Shown here piece after piece: positions 1 through 6,113 of a stretch of 11,941 nucleotides of DNA; position 1 is the stretch's first letter, and each line of letters begins with the position of its first letter. Source of the DNA: CAVEFW01 sp964579575 (GTDB taxonomy: Bacteria > Actinomycetota > Coriobacteriia > Coriobacteriales > Eggerthellaceae); assembly GCA_964579575.1 (NCBI GenBank), contig CAZOGL010000047.1, forward strand, positions 1 through 11,941, in the 5' to 3' direction. Made by a program: the position numbers and the translations under genes. The notes beneath the pieces were generated by a model that was not told the DNA's origin, did not search any database, and was given only the letters and a program-made list of their open reading frames with translations.

Positions 1-1
1 T

Positions 2-2824
2 AATGGTTGGACCGAATGTGGTACTTGCGAATGGAGGATTGATTCTGCTGGCAAACTCATCGTGCGTCCTGCTAATGGTGCAATTACGGGCACGCTTGAT
101 ACGTGGAGCAAGCGCGAAGAGGTACCCTGGTATCCTTCGCGCGAATCCATTAAGTCAGTTGTAATTGAACAGGGCGCTTCTGCCCAAACGTGCGTATGTA
201 TGTTTGAAGGATGCACGAACCTTGTAAGTGTAGATCTAACTGGTCTTGATACTTCTGCAGTTACAGATATGTCTTCCATGTTTTACGGCTGCACGAGTTT
301 GACCTCTATCGACTTAATGAGCCTTGACACTTCTTCTGTGATAAGTATGTGGGGCATGTTTAATGGTTGCACCAGTTTAGAGCATGCATATTTGGCGGGT
401 ATCGATACCGCTAAACTTATTTATACGGCATACATGTTCCACGGTTGCACAAACCTTGTCACCGTTGATTTGACTGACGTTGATACCTCTTCTGTGTCAA
501 CTATGAGTTACATGTTCTGGAATTGCCAAAGCCTTACAACAATCTATGCCACATCTGCTTTCAAAGTTGCAGAAGGTGCCATTTCAAGCGACATGTTCTG
601 GAATTGTTTCTCCCTTAAAGGCGAATGTGGCACTACGTGTGCCACAAGAATTGCAGACGCCACCATGGCAAAAATTGATGGCGGGCAAGAAGATCCCGGC
701 TATTTCACCACGGGCTGGGATAAATGCGGCACCTGCGAATGGAAAATTGACAGCGCTGGTAAGCTTACCATTCGCCCCTTAGATGGCAGAAGCACTGGTA
801 CGCTTGCAGATTGGACCTATAGTTATGATGGTTTCCCTTGGTATGCCAATGACAACATTAAGTCGGTAGTTGTTGAAAAAGGTGTGAAAGCTCTAACGTG
901 CACGGCGATGTTCGTAGCGTGTGAAAATCTTAAACAGGCAGACCTTTCTGGTTTAGATACCTCCGCCGTTACGGACATGAGAGGTATGTTTGCTAGGTGC
1001 GAAAACCTTGAATCCGTGAACATTGCTGGTCTTGACGCCTCTGCGAATCCAGATACGAAATCCATGTTTTTGGGTTGCACTTCAATCACAAAACTTGTTT
1101 TACCTGCAGGGATGGATTTGCAGGGATCCGAATTGCTCAGCTCCTCTTGGAGGGCGTCATCTGGCGAAAACTATGAGACAACCGCCGAAATGATTGCCGC
1201 TAACGCAGGTAGAGATACGGACGCTATGACGTATCGGACGATATCGGTATCGCCTGGCTGGTCGCAAGCGGGAAGCTGCGAATGGAGAATTGACGATAGC
1301 GGACTGCTTACGGTCAGACCTTTGGGCAGCAGCGGCACAGGCACGCTTAAGGCCTGGGCAGAGGCGGAAGAGGTTCCTTGGTATTACCAGCGCGAAACCA
1401 TCACGGCAGTTAAGGTGGCATCTGGTGTATCCGCGCAGACGTGCGCAAGCATGTTTGAAGGGTGCACGAACCTTGGCGCGGCAGACCTCACCGGCTTGGA
1501 TGTCTCCGCCGTTACGGACATGAGCTCCATGTTTGCTAACTGCCCAGCGTTAACAGGTGTTCCAACGGGGCTTGTCATTGCTTCTGGCGCTGTCGTCGAT
1601 GATCTTTTCTACGTGAATTCTGAAACGGCAATTGCAACACGTTACGACGGCGACGATCCTGCCATCACCAACTACGGTTGGGCGGACGACAACAGGACGC
1701 TTGTTATTGCATGCAAAGGTGAGCACACATGGGATGAGGGCGTAACTATCAAGGCGGCAACGTGCACAGAGCCTGGCGAAAAAACGCTTACCTGTACGCT
1801 TTGCGGCGAGGTTCAAGAAGGCGTTGTTATTGACGCGCTTGGGCACGCATTCAAGGAATACAAGTCTGATAACAACGCAACATGCGAAGAAGATGGCACC
1901 GAAACTGCTACCTGCGCAAACGGTTGCGGTACCACAGATACGCGTACCATCAAAGACTCTGCTAAAGAACACAGCTGGGGTGAGTGGGAGACGGTAACAG
2001 AGGCAACGTGTGGTAACGCCGGTCTTGAGAAGCGCGTTTGCGCCAATGATCCTACGCATGTAGAAACGCAAGCGATTGCGCAGCTTGCGCATGATTGGTT
2101 GGCACCGGTAATCTTGTTTAGCTCAGATTACACATCTGCAACCGCCATTTGGACATGCAAAAACAACGCTTCTCACATCAGTGTTGCAACTTTTGAGGTT
2201 GCTTCAACTGTTGCGGCTGCGACGTGCGAAACCGCGGAAGTCACAACCTATACGGCTACTGCCAAAAAAGTTGGCATGCCGGACGGCACCGCCACCGCAA
2301 CGCGCACAACCGCTAGCGCTAAAGGACACGCGTGGGGCAACCCGACTATCGTGTTTGCGACCGACAAAACATCCGCCACAGCAACTTGGACGTGCTCGAC
2401 AGATCCGGCTCACAAACATACAGAAACATGCACCGTTGAAAAGCAAGAGAAGAAAGCAGCCACTTGTTTTGAACATGGGGAAAACGTATACGCAGCTACT
2501 GCCTTTATTAGCGGTACAACTGCGTTTGCCCTGGAAACAGTGTCTGAAGAAATTCCTGCCATAGGCCATAACTTCAATGGCTTGATCTGCGCTGATTGTG
2601 AGACCCATTTGGGAGATGTGAACGGCAACGGAAGCATTGACATTGTGGATGCTCAAATTGCCTATGACATCGCAGCTCATAATAGCTATGTGGGTCTTGA
2701 TGCTTATGACGCGTACTGTGCAGCAGCGGATGTGACAGGCGAAAATGGCAGATCTGATGGATATGTGGAAGCACAAGATGCCTTCCGTATCCAATATGTC
2801 CTTCACTACGGTTGGGGGAGTTAG
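2..2824 (+). CDS. Large secreted DUF285/BspA-like repeat protein with dockerin-like C-terminus (5' partial)
   Basis: The frame is open from base 2, so the true start lies left of the window; the first available GTG (62) falls inside a repeat and is not a real start. 940 residues are visible. Residues 6-520 hold three long modules beginning CGTCEW (residues 6 and 242) or AGSCEW (423), each followed by a xGTLxxW...PWY...IKSVV segment and DUF285-type leucine-rich repeats (MFxGCTxL..DLxxLDTSxV). Residues about 575-868 are cysteine-rich H-x-W / ATCxxxG / TCxxCG repeats of the sort seen in coriobacterial and clostridial surface proteins. Residues 871-940 form a dockerin-I-like domain. No LPxTG motif or C-terminal membrane helix is seen, so attachment would have to be through the dockerin or an upstream region. 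Function is likely extracellular adhesion or binding (inference). Base composition is more AT-rich than the genes to its right. Family assignment is by eye. Confidence 0.9.
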   Translation, partial: NGWTECGTCEWRIDSAGKLIVRPANGAITGTLDTWSKREEVPWYPSRESIKSVVIEQGASAQTCVCMFEGCTNLVSVDLTGLDTSAVTDMSSMFYGCTSLTSIDLMSLDTSSVISMWGMFNGCTSLEHAYLAGIDTAKLIYTAYMFHGCTNLVTVDLTDVDTSSVSTMSYMFWNCQSLTTIYATSAFKVAEGAISSDMFWNCFSLKGECGTTCATRIADATMAKIDGGQEDPGYFTTGWDKCGTCEWKIDSAGKLTIRPLDGRSTGTLADWTYSYDGFPWYANDNIKSVVVEKGVKALTCTAMFVACENLKQADLSGLDTSAVTDMRGMFARCENLESVNIAGLDASANPDTKSMFLGCTSITKLVLPAGMDLQGSELLSSSWRASSGENYETTAEMIAANAGRDTDAMTYRTISVSPGWSQAGSCEWRIDDSGLLTVRPLGSSGTGTLKAWAEAEEVPWYYQRETITAVKVASGVSAQTCASMFEGCTNLGAADLTGLDVSAVTDMSSMFANCPALTGVPTGLVIASGAVVDDLFYVNSETAIATRYDGDDPAITNYGWADDNRTLVIACKGEHTWDEGVTIKAATCTEPGEKTLTCTLCGEVQEGVVIDALGHAFKEYKSDNNATCEEDGTETATCANGCGTTDTRTIKDSAKEHSWGEWETVTEATCGNAGLEKRVCANDPTHVETQAIAQLAHDWLAPVILFSSDYTSATAIWTCKNNASHISVATFEVASTVAAATCETAEVTTYTATAKKVGMPDGTATATRTTASAKGHAWGNPTIVFATDKTSATATWTCSTDPAHKHTETCTVEKQEKKAATCFEHGENVYAATAFISGTTAFALETVSEEIPAIGHNFNGLICADCETHLGDVNGNGSIDIVDAQIAYDIAAHNSYVGLDAYDAYCAAADVTGENGRSDGYVEAQDAFRIQYVLHYGWGS
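17..1550 (+). repeat. Three long imperfect modules (CGTCEW...PWY...DUF285)
   Basis: Module starts are at about 17, 725 and 1268, inside the surface-protein gene. Each opens with a (C/A)G(T/S)CEW(R/K)ID segment, then (I/V)RP, TGTL, PWY, (I/V)K(S/A)V and an MFxxC(T/E)NL repeat ending LD(T/V)SAVTDM. Module 1 carries five DUF285 units while modules 2 and 3 carry fewer, so the modules differ in length (236 and 181 residues to the next). This points to growth by segmental duplication followed by loss or gain of inner repeats. In module 3 the first cysteine of the CxxC pair is replaced by alanine. Confidence 0.8.
200..592 (+). repeat. Five tandem 26-residue DUF285 repeats
   Basis: Units begin with Met-Phe at 200, 278, 356, 434 and 512, spacing exactly 78 bases, with the next Met-Phe at 593 (81 bases on). 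The consensus is MFxGCTxLxxxDLxxLDTSxVxxMxx. Each unit carries one cysteine at position 5. DUF285 is the BspA-like/mycoplasma-type surface leucine-rich repeat family; this name rests on pattern recognition. Confidence 0.8.
1724..2605 (+). repeat. Cysteine-rich H-x-W/ATC surface repeats
   Basis: Within the surface protein, the pattern H(T/S/A)W ... (A)ATCxxxGxxTxTCxxC(G) ... IxALGH recurs at irregular lengths of about 35-75 residues, for example HTW at 1724, HAF near 1845, HSW near 1970, HDW near 2090 and HAW near 2330. Doubled CxxC pairs such as TCTLC and ICADC suggest metal or disulphide knuckles. The later copies lose one cysteine of a pair. These form a stalk between the DUF285 modules and the C-terminal dockerin-like domain. 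Confidence 0.7.
2612..2821 (+). other. Dockerin type I-like domain at protein C-terminus
   Basis: Residues 871-940 of the surface protein begin GDVNGNGSIDIVDAQ, a typical calcium-binding first dockerin loop (D-x-N-x-N-G-x-I-D) followed by a helix. The second half (ADVTGENGRSDGYVEAQDA, then FRIQYVLHYG) matches a second F-hand with a few extra residues in its loop. In cellulosomal systems dockerins plug into cohesins on a scaffold. No cohesin-like domain is visible in this window, so the partner is unknown. Confidence 0.75.
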
Positions 2825-2845
2825 CGTTTGGAGGTTTAGGTATTG

Positions 2846-2895
2846 TCGCGCTTGGGGTGCGATCGCAAAGAGCAGGGGATTAGCTCGCAGCTAAT
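2846..2895 (+). terminator. Two short hairpins after the surface-protein gene, possible terminator
   Basis: A 6-bp stem TCGCGC/GTGCGA (2846-2862, one G-T pair) is followed by a perfect 6-bp stem ATTAGC/GCTAAT with a 5-base loop (2879-2895). A short CTTTTCC lies 15 bases further on, but there is no proper T tract directly after either stem. The position 3' of a long gene fits termination or transcript-end protection, but the signal is weak. Confidence 0.3.
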
Positions 2896-2969
2896 GAACG
2901 AAACAGCTCCTTTTCCTACCATAAATTGCGTTGGTTCATGTCAACCTGTTGATAGGGAAAGGAAGACCC

Positions 2970-3764
2970 ATGGAACAAAACAATCAGCAACCCCAAGCCG
3001 CGACACCCGCGAAGAAGTCGATGTCGGCGCTCGGTATTACGGGCTTCGTCATCGGTATCATTGCGCTCGCCACTTCGTTCTTGCCGATCATCAACAACTT
3101 CTCTGCGTTCCTTGCCGTTATCGGCTTTGTGTTCGCGCTCGTTGGCGTGATCGTTACGGTTCGTGGGACGAAGGGTGGCAAAGGATTGGCCATTGCCGGG
3201 CTTGTCATCTGCGTCATCGCTTTTGCCGCCGTGCTCGCGACGCAAAGCATATACAGCACTGCCCTCAATGAGGCGAGCAATGCCGTCAATGAGGCGGCCA
3301 GCGGCGCGAAGGCAACCAGCACCACAACTGCCGACTCATCCAAGGGAGATTCGAAATCCTCCGATTCCAATACTTCACAGCAGACCGACAACTTGGCGGT
3401 TGGTACGACGGTGAACATGAGCGATGGTCTTGCCGTTACCGTCACGGCAGTTGAGACAGGTCTGCAAGATTACAGCGGCGATGAATTCACTCGCATAACC
3501 GTTAGCTACACGAATAATGGCAGCAAGGACGCCACATTCAACATGTATGATTGGAAAGGCCAGGATGCCCAGGGCGCCCAGCGCAGTTCAACTTATATTG
3601 TCGGCGGCGATTCTGCTGATAGTTCCGCTCGTCTGGCTAGCGGCACCCTTACTGCGGGCGGTACTGCCAGCGGTGTGCTTGAGTTCGAGGGAGCCATTAC
3701 AAAGGCAGTTTACAGCCCGTCCTTGTTCAGTAGCCAGAACAACGTTACGTGGGTACTTGCCTAA
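2970..3764 (+). CDS. Membrane protein with three N-terminal helices and DUF4352-like domain
   Basis: The 264-residue protein starts at ATG 2970, with AGGA at 2960-2963 six bases upstream. An upstream GTG at 2931 has no such site. Residues 1-18 are polar and Gln-rich with a Pro-Ala-Lys-Lys stretch. Helices are at about 19-40, 45-64 and 71-91, resembling the DUF4190 type of small membrane domain. Residues 110-140 are a Ser/Thr/Asp linker. Residues 142-264 read as a DUF4352 (telokin-like, immunoglobulin-fold) domain: VGTTVNMSDGLAVTV, then FTRITVSYTNNGSKDATF, and a Gly/Ser-rich strand region to the end. The topology predicts an outside-facing domain. The function of the family is not known; a sensory or envelope role is inference. 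It is separated from the HTH gene by 123 bases, so co-transcription is uncertain. Confidence 0.85.
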   Translation: MEQNNQQPQAATPAKKSMSALGITGFVIGIIALATSFLPIINNFSAFLAVIGFVFALVGVIVTVRGTKGGKGLAIAGLVICVIAFAAVLATQSIYSTALNEASNAVNEAASGAKATSTTTADSSKGDSKSSDSNTSQQTDNLAVGTTVNMSDGLAVTVTAVETGLQDYSGDEFTRITVSYTNNGSKDATFNMYDWKGQDAQGAQRSSTYIVGGDSADSSARLASGTLTAGGTASGVLEFEGAITKAVYSPSLFSSQNNVTWVLA

Positions 3765-3806
3765 TTGTGTGGGTGCTCGTATAGCTACGGAGGTGCTTGC
3801 CTAATT
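3747..3806 (+). repeat. Short direct repeat duplicating the 3' end of the DUF4352-like gene
   Basis: Bases 3747-3766 (the last codons and the TAA of the gene) and 3787-3806 match at 17 of 20 positions, 40 bases apart. Both copies read Val-Leu-Ala-stop in their own frames, but the two frames differ. The bases between are not otherwise similar. It may be a slippage scar or chance. Confidence 0.4.
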
Positions 3807-3887
3807 TTCCATTCGATAGGACAAAAACTACAGGGCAAAAGAGATAAGATGGCTCCAACGCGTAAGCCGGACTGAAGGATGAAAAAC

Positions 3888-4307
3888 ATGGTGGAGCCTT
3901 TGACAGAGGAATTGCTCGATCAGCTGCTTGACAGTCCTGATCCGGTTGGGTTTTGTGAGCAGCATGGCATCGGCGGCAGGACTTTGTCGGAATACCTGAA
4001 TCAGCTCCTCGAGGAAAAGGGCTTGAAGCGCGTGGACGTGGTTCACGCCGCCGGGCTGGATGCCACGTTTGGCTATCAAATATTCAAGGGAACGCGGAAG
4101 GCTTCGCGCGACAAATTGTTGCAGATCATCTTTGCGATGGAATGTACGTTGCGCGAGGCCAACCGCGTTTTGTGTGCAGGAGGCCATAATCAGTTGTATT
4201 GCAAGGATCGCCGCGATGCCATCATCATTTTTTGCTTGGTTCATGGCGCCGGGTTGCATGAGACAGACGAGCAGCTATACAAATTCGACGAGCCGACCAT
4301 AGCTTAG
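3888..4307 (+). CDS. Small XRE-like helix-turn-helix protein paired with Ser/Thr kinase
   Basis: 139 residues from ATG 3888. AAGGA at 3875-3879 sits eight bases upstream, whereas the earlier in-frame ATG at 3879 would overlap that site, so 3888 is preferred; an annotation with 142 residues is possible. Residues 35-97 look like an XRE-type HTH: LNQLLEEKGLKRVDVVHAAG as the first helices, LDATFGYQIFKGTRKASRDK as the turn and recognition region, then a helical end. Residues 104-132 (YCKDRRDAIIIFCLVHG, then a helix) resemble the conserved tail of HTH proteins that sit beside membrane Ser/Thr kinases in gut Firmicutes and Actinobacteria; this is recalled, not checked. The kinase gene begins 30 bases after the stop. 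A phospho-regulated DNA-binding role is inference; it could instead bind protein. Confidence 0.85.
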   Translation: MVEPLTEELLDQLLDSPDPVGFCEQHGIGGRTLSEYLNQLLEEKGLKRVDVVHAAGLDATFGYQIFKGTRKASRDKLLQIIFAMECTLREANRVLCAGGHNQLYCKDRRDAIIIFCLVHGAGLHETDEQLYKFDEPTIA

Positions 4308-4337
4308 GCGCGATGGTTACGGGTGTGGACGACAAAC

Positions 4338-5525
4338 ATGATGGAAAGTCTTGAGCGGAATTTGGCGTCGCTGAAACGAGATGCGTGCTATCGCGTTGAC
4401 GAGGTGCTCAAGGATGGCCAAGTCGAGCTGACCGAGCGCGTGTTCTTCGTCGGTGAAAATGGTGCCGAGGTGGGGCCGTTCGTGCGCAAGTCGTTCCCGA
4501 TCGATTGTGGTATCGGCTCCGTGTATGAGCGCATAATGAGCTCCTATGCGGCGGGGGAGCGCTTTAGGCACCTTCCGCGCATTCACGATTGCTATGAGGT
4601 GGGAGATCGCCAGGTCGTTGTGATGGAGCACCTCGCGGGGAGCTCGCTCGATAAGGTGCTTAAAACGCGCGGTCCCTCGCTTGAACTTGTGCGAGAGGTG
4701 TTCCCGGGTTGTTGCGATGCGGTGTCCGAGTTGCATACGCGCTTCGTGCCGGCCATTATCCATCGCGACATCAAGCCGAGCAATTTCATGTTGTGTGGCA
4801 GCAACGTTATCCTTATCGACTTGGGTATTGCGCGTTCGTATAGTCAAAGTTCCTCGTGCGATACCACGCGCTATGGATCGCGCGGGTTTGCGCCGCCCGA
4901 GCAGTTCGGGTACGGACAAACCGACGTGCGCAGCGATGTGTTCGCGCTGGGAATGCTTTTGTTCACGTTGTTGACCGGCAAGGTTGCCGAATCGAGTGAT
5001 GTGGACGAGCCGTTGCGACGCGCGTGCGTGCACAAAGCGCTTCGCGACGTGATCGCGCGGGCGGGGGCGTTTGATCCTGCGGCGCGCTATAGCAGTGTGG
5101 CCGAATTGCGTGAGGGGTTCGATGCTGCTGTGCTCGCGGCGATGGGGAAGGCGTCTTTGCCCAATTCCGTGCAAGATGCGCAAATGAAATCTAACGGACC
5201 GAGGGCGCTTCGGGTTGTCGGCATTGCGTGGGATGTGCTGTTAGGCGTGGCGATGTTGTTGATGCTTGCGGGCGTCGCTGTGGGCGGCATGACGCGATGC
5301 GGCGAGTTGCCGCAAACGCCGGGGTGGCTGATCATGGTATCCTACCTTGCCGTGTGGATGTTGCTTGCAAGCCCCGCGCTATTCCTGTGTGATCCGCGTC
5401 CGTTGGGGCGCCTCTTGCCGCGTTTTGCGAAGACGAAGTTCTGGCTACGATTGCTTATCAGCGTTGGACTGATGTTCTTGGCTGTTGTGATCATCTGCGT
5501 GACGGTGAATTTGACCTCGATATAG
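4338..5525 (+). CDS. Membrane-anchored Ser/Thr protein kinase
   Basis: 395 residues from ATG 4338; a GTG at 4323 would add five residues and neither has a strong ribosome site. The N-terminal lobe has the ATP-anchoring lysine in FVRKSF (Lys51), but no glycine-rich loop is visible in the preceding segment. The catalytic loop HRDIKPSN carries Asp144, the magnesium motif is DLG rather than DFG (Asp161), and the activation segment ends GFAPPEQFGYG followed by DVRSDVFALGMLLFTLLTG. These indicate an active Hanks-type kinase. After about residue 280 come three hydrophobic helices at about 293-316, 330-350 and 370-391, with almost no outside sensor domain, unlike PknB-type kinases with PASTA repeats. 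It follows the HTH gene by 30 bases on the same strand and is probably co-transcribed; the HTH protein is the obvious candidate substrate or partner (inference). Confidence 0.9.
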   Translation: MMESLERNLASLKRDACYRVDEVLKDGQVELTERVFFVGENGAEVGPFVRKSFPIDCGIGSVYERIMSSYAAGERFRHLPRIHDCYEVGDRQVVVMEHLAGSSLDKVLKTRGPSLELVREVFPGCCDAVSELHTRFVPAIIHRDIKPSNFMLCGSNVILIDLGIARSYSQSSSCDTTRYGSRGFAPPEQFGYGQTDVRSDVFALGMLLFTLLTGKVAESSDVDEPLRRACVHKALRDVIARAGAFDPAARYSSVAELREGFDAAVLAAMGKASLPNSVQDAQMKSNGPRALRVVGIAWDVLLGVAMLLMLAGVAVGGMTRCGELPQTPGWLIMVSYLAVWMLLASPALFLCDPRPLGRLLPRFAKTKFWLRLLISVGLMFLAVVIICVTVNLTSI

Positions 5526-5530
5526 GTGAG

Positions 5531-5580
5531 CACACTGACTTCGTTGTGGTTTTTTTCGCAGAACCTCGTCCCATTTTTTT
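5531..5580 (+). terminator. T tracts just after the kinase gene, possible terminator
   Basis: Seven T's at 5550-5556 follow a weak CACA/TGTG stem starting at 5531, and a second seven-T run lies at 5574-5580. The stem is short, so this is only a plausible rho-independent end of the HTH-kinase unit. Confidence 0.35.
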
Positions 5581-5906
5581 GCACATCCGCGTCTTCGGGG
5601 ATTGGGCAAAGCGGCGAGCTTTTGGCGGTCGCGGCTGACACCGGCGATTGGCAGGCGGGCCAGCGTTTCTCGTCTGGCGTGTCGGATAGCGAAGTGCGCG
5701 CTTGCGTCGCAGGTATTCCGGGCGGGCGCTAAATACCCTTTGCACATTTCTGTTCATAGCGATTTGCGTCGTAACATGACGTTCCTTATCTGGCGTTGAT
5801 TGCTGTTTATTGGCGTGCATGTGCAGGTTCATGAGCAGAGGGATGTCGCTCCACGTTGTGCCGCCTGTCTGTGTCGTATGCCGTCAGGGACAAAATGCGG
5901 GCAACG
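5581..5906. other. Intergenic stretch with no convincing gene
   Basis: Several short open frames exist on both strands here, but none has a recognisable domain, a ribosome site or a protein-like composition; the minus-strand ones are rich in Arg, Pro and Gln as expected of shadow translation. A GGTATT/AATACC inverted repeat spans 5712-5737 with a 14-base loop. No tRNA-like fold was seen. It may be a decayed gene or plain spacer. Confidence 0.5.
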
Positions 5907-6003
5907 CATCAGAGGACGGGGCGCGAAACATGAAATATCATCAGAGTACGGGGCGCGAAACATGAAATAGCATCAAAGCACGCGTTCGCAGAACATGACT
6001 TAT
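5907..6003 (+). repeat. 32-base tandem repeat array upstream of the hybrid kinase
   Basis: Unit 1 is 5907-5938 and unit 2 is 5939-5970; they match at 30 of 32 bases and share the core ACGGGGCGCGAAACATGAAA. Unit 3 (5971-6003, 33 bases) is clearly related but diverged, keeping CATCA at the start and AACATGA near its end. The period is close to three turns of B-DNA, which would put the copies on one face of the helix. Unit 3 runs directly into a TATAAT at 6001. Confidence 0.85.
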
Positions 6004-6006
6004 AAT
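6001..6006 (+). promoter_or_regulatory. Candidate -10 box for the hybrid kinase gene
   Basis: An exact TATAAT lies 107 bases before the ATG. No acceptable -35 hexamer exists 16-18 bases upstream; that stretch is instead inside repeat unit 3. This would fit an activator-dependent promoter, but it is a by-eye call on a six-base match. Confidence 0.4.
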
Positions 6007-6040
6007 GGCTTTCAAGCGTTTGTTGATTCGGCGATCTAGT

Positions 6041-6053
6041 CGGAGTTACTCCG
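6041..6053 (+). other. Small hairpin in the presumed 5' leader of the hybrid kinase
   Basis: CGGAG-TTA-CTCCG gives a perfect 5-bp stem with a 3-base loop, about 60 bases before the ATG. It lies downstream of the TATAAT box and so would be transcribed. Role unknown; short stems like this also occur by chance. Confidence 0.3.
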
Positions 6054-6113
6054 GCGATTACGCTGGCTTTTAGACACACTGCCGCACTTGTACGAGAAAG
6101 CTGCAACGGGAAA

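Noticed and set aside
1550..2806. Two long minus-strand frames (180 and 200 residues) under the surface protein
   Set aside because: They mirror the cysteine-rich repeat region and show no protein family features.
2843..3271. 142-residue plus-strand frame before and over the DUF4352-like gene
   Set aside because: Arg/His/Cys-rich composition typical of an out-of-frame reading; the overlapping frame has a ribosome site and clear membrane helices.
4317..5183. 288-residue open frame on the minus strand over the kinase gene
   Set aside because: It is Arg/His-rich, has no domain, and lies wholly opposite a kinase with intact catalytic motifs.
5526..5732. 68-residue frame directly after the kinase stop
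   Set aside because: Begins in the T-tract region, has no recognisable domain and no ribosome site.
5907..6003. CRISPR-like interpretation of the 32-base repeats
   Set aside because: Units are directly adjacent with no spacers, only about three copies, and no cas gene is present.
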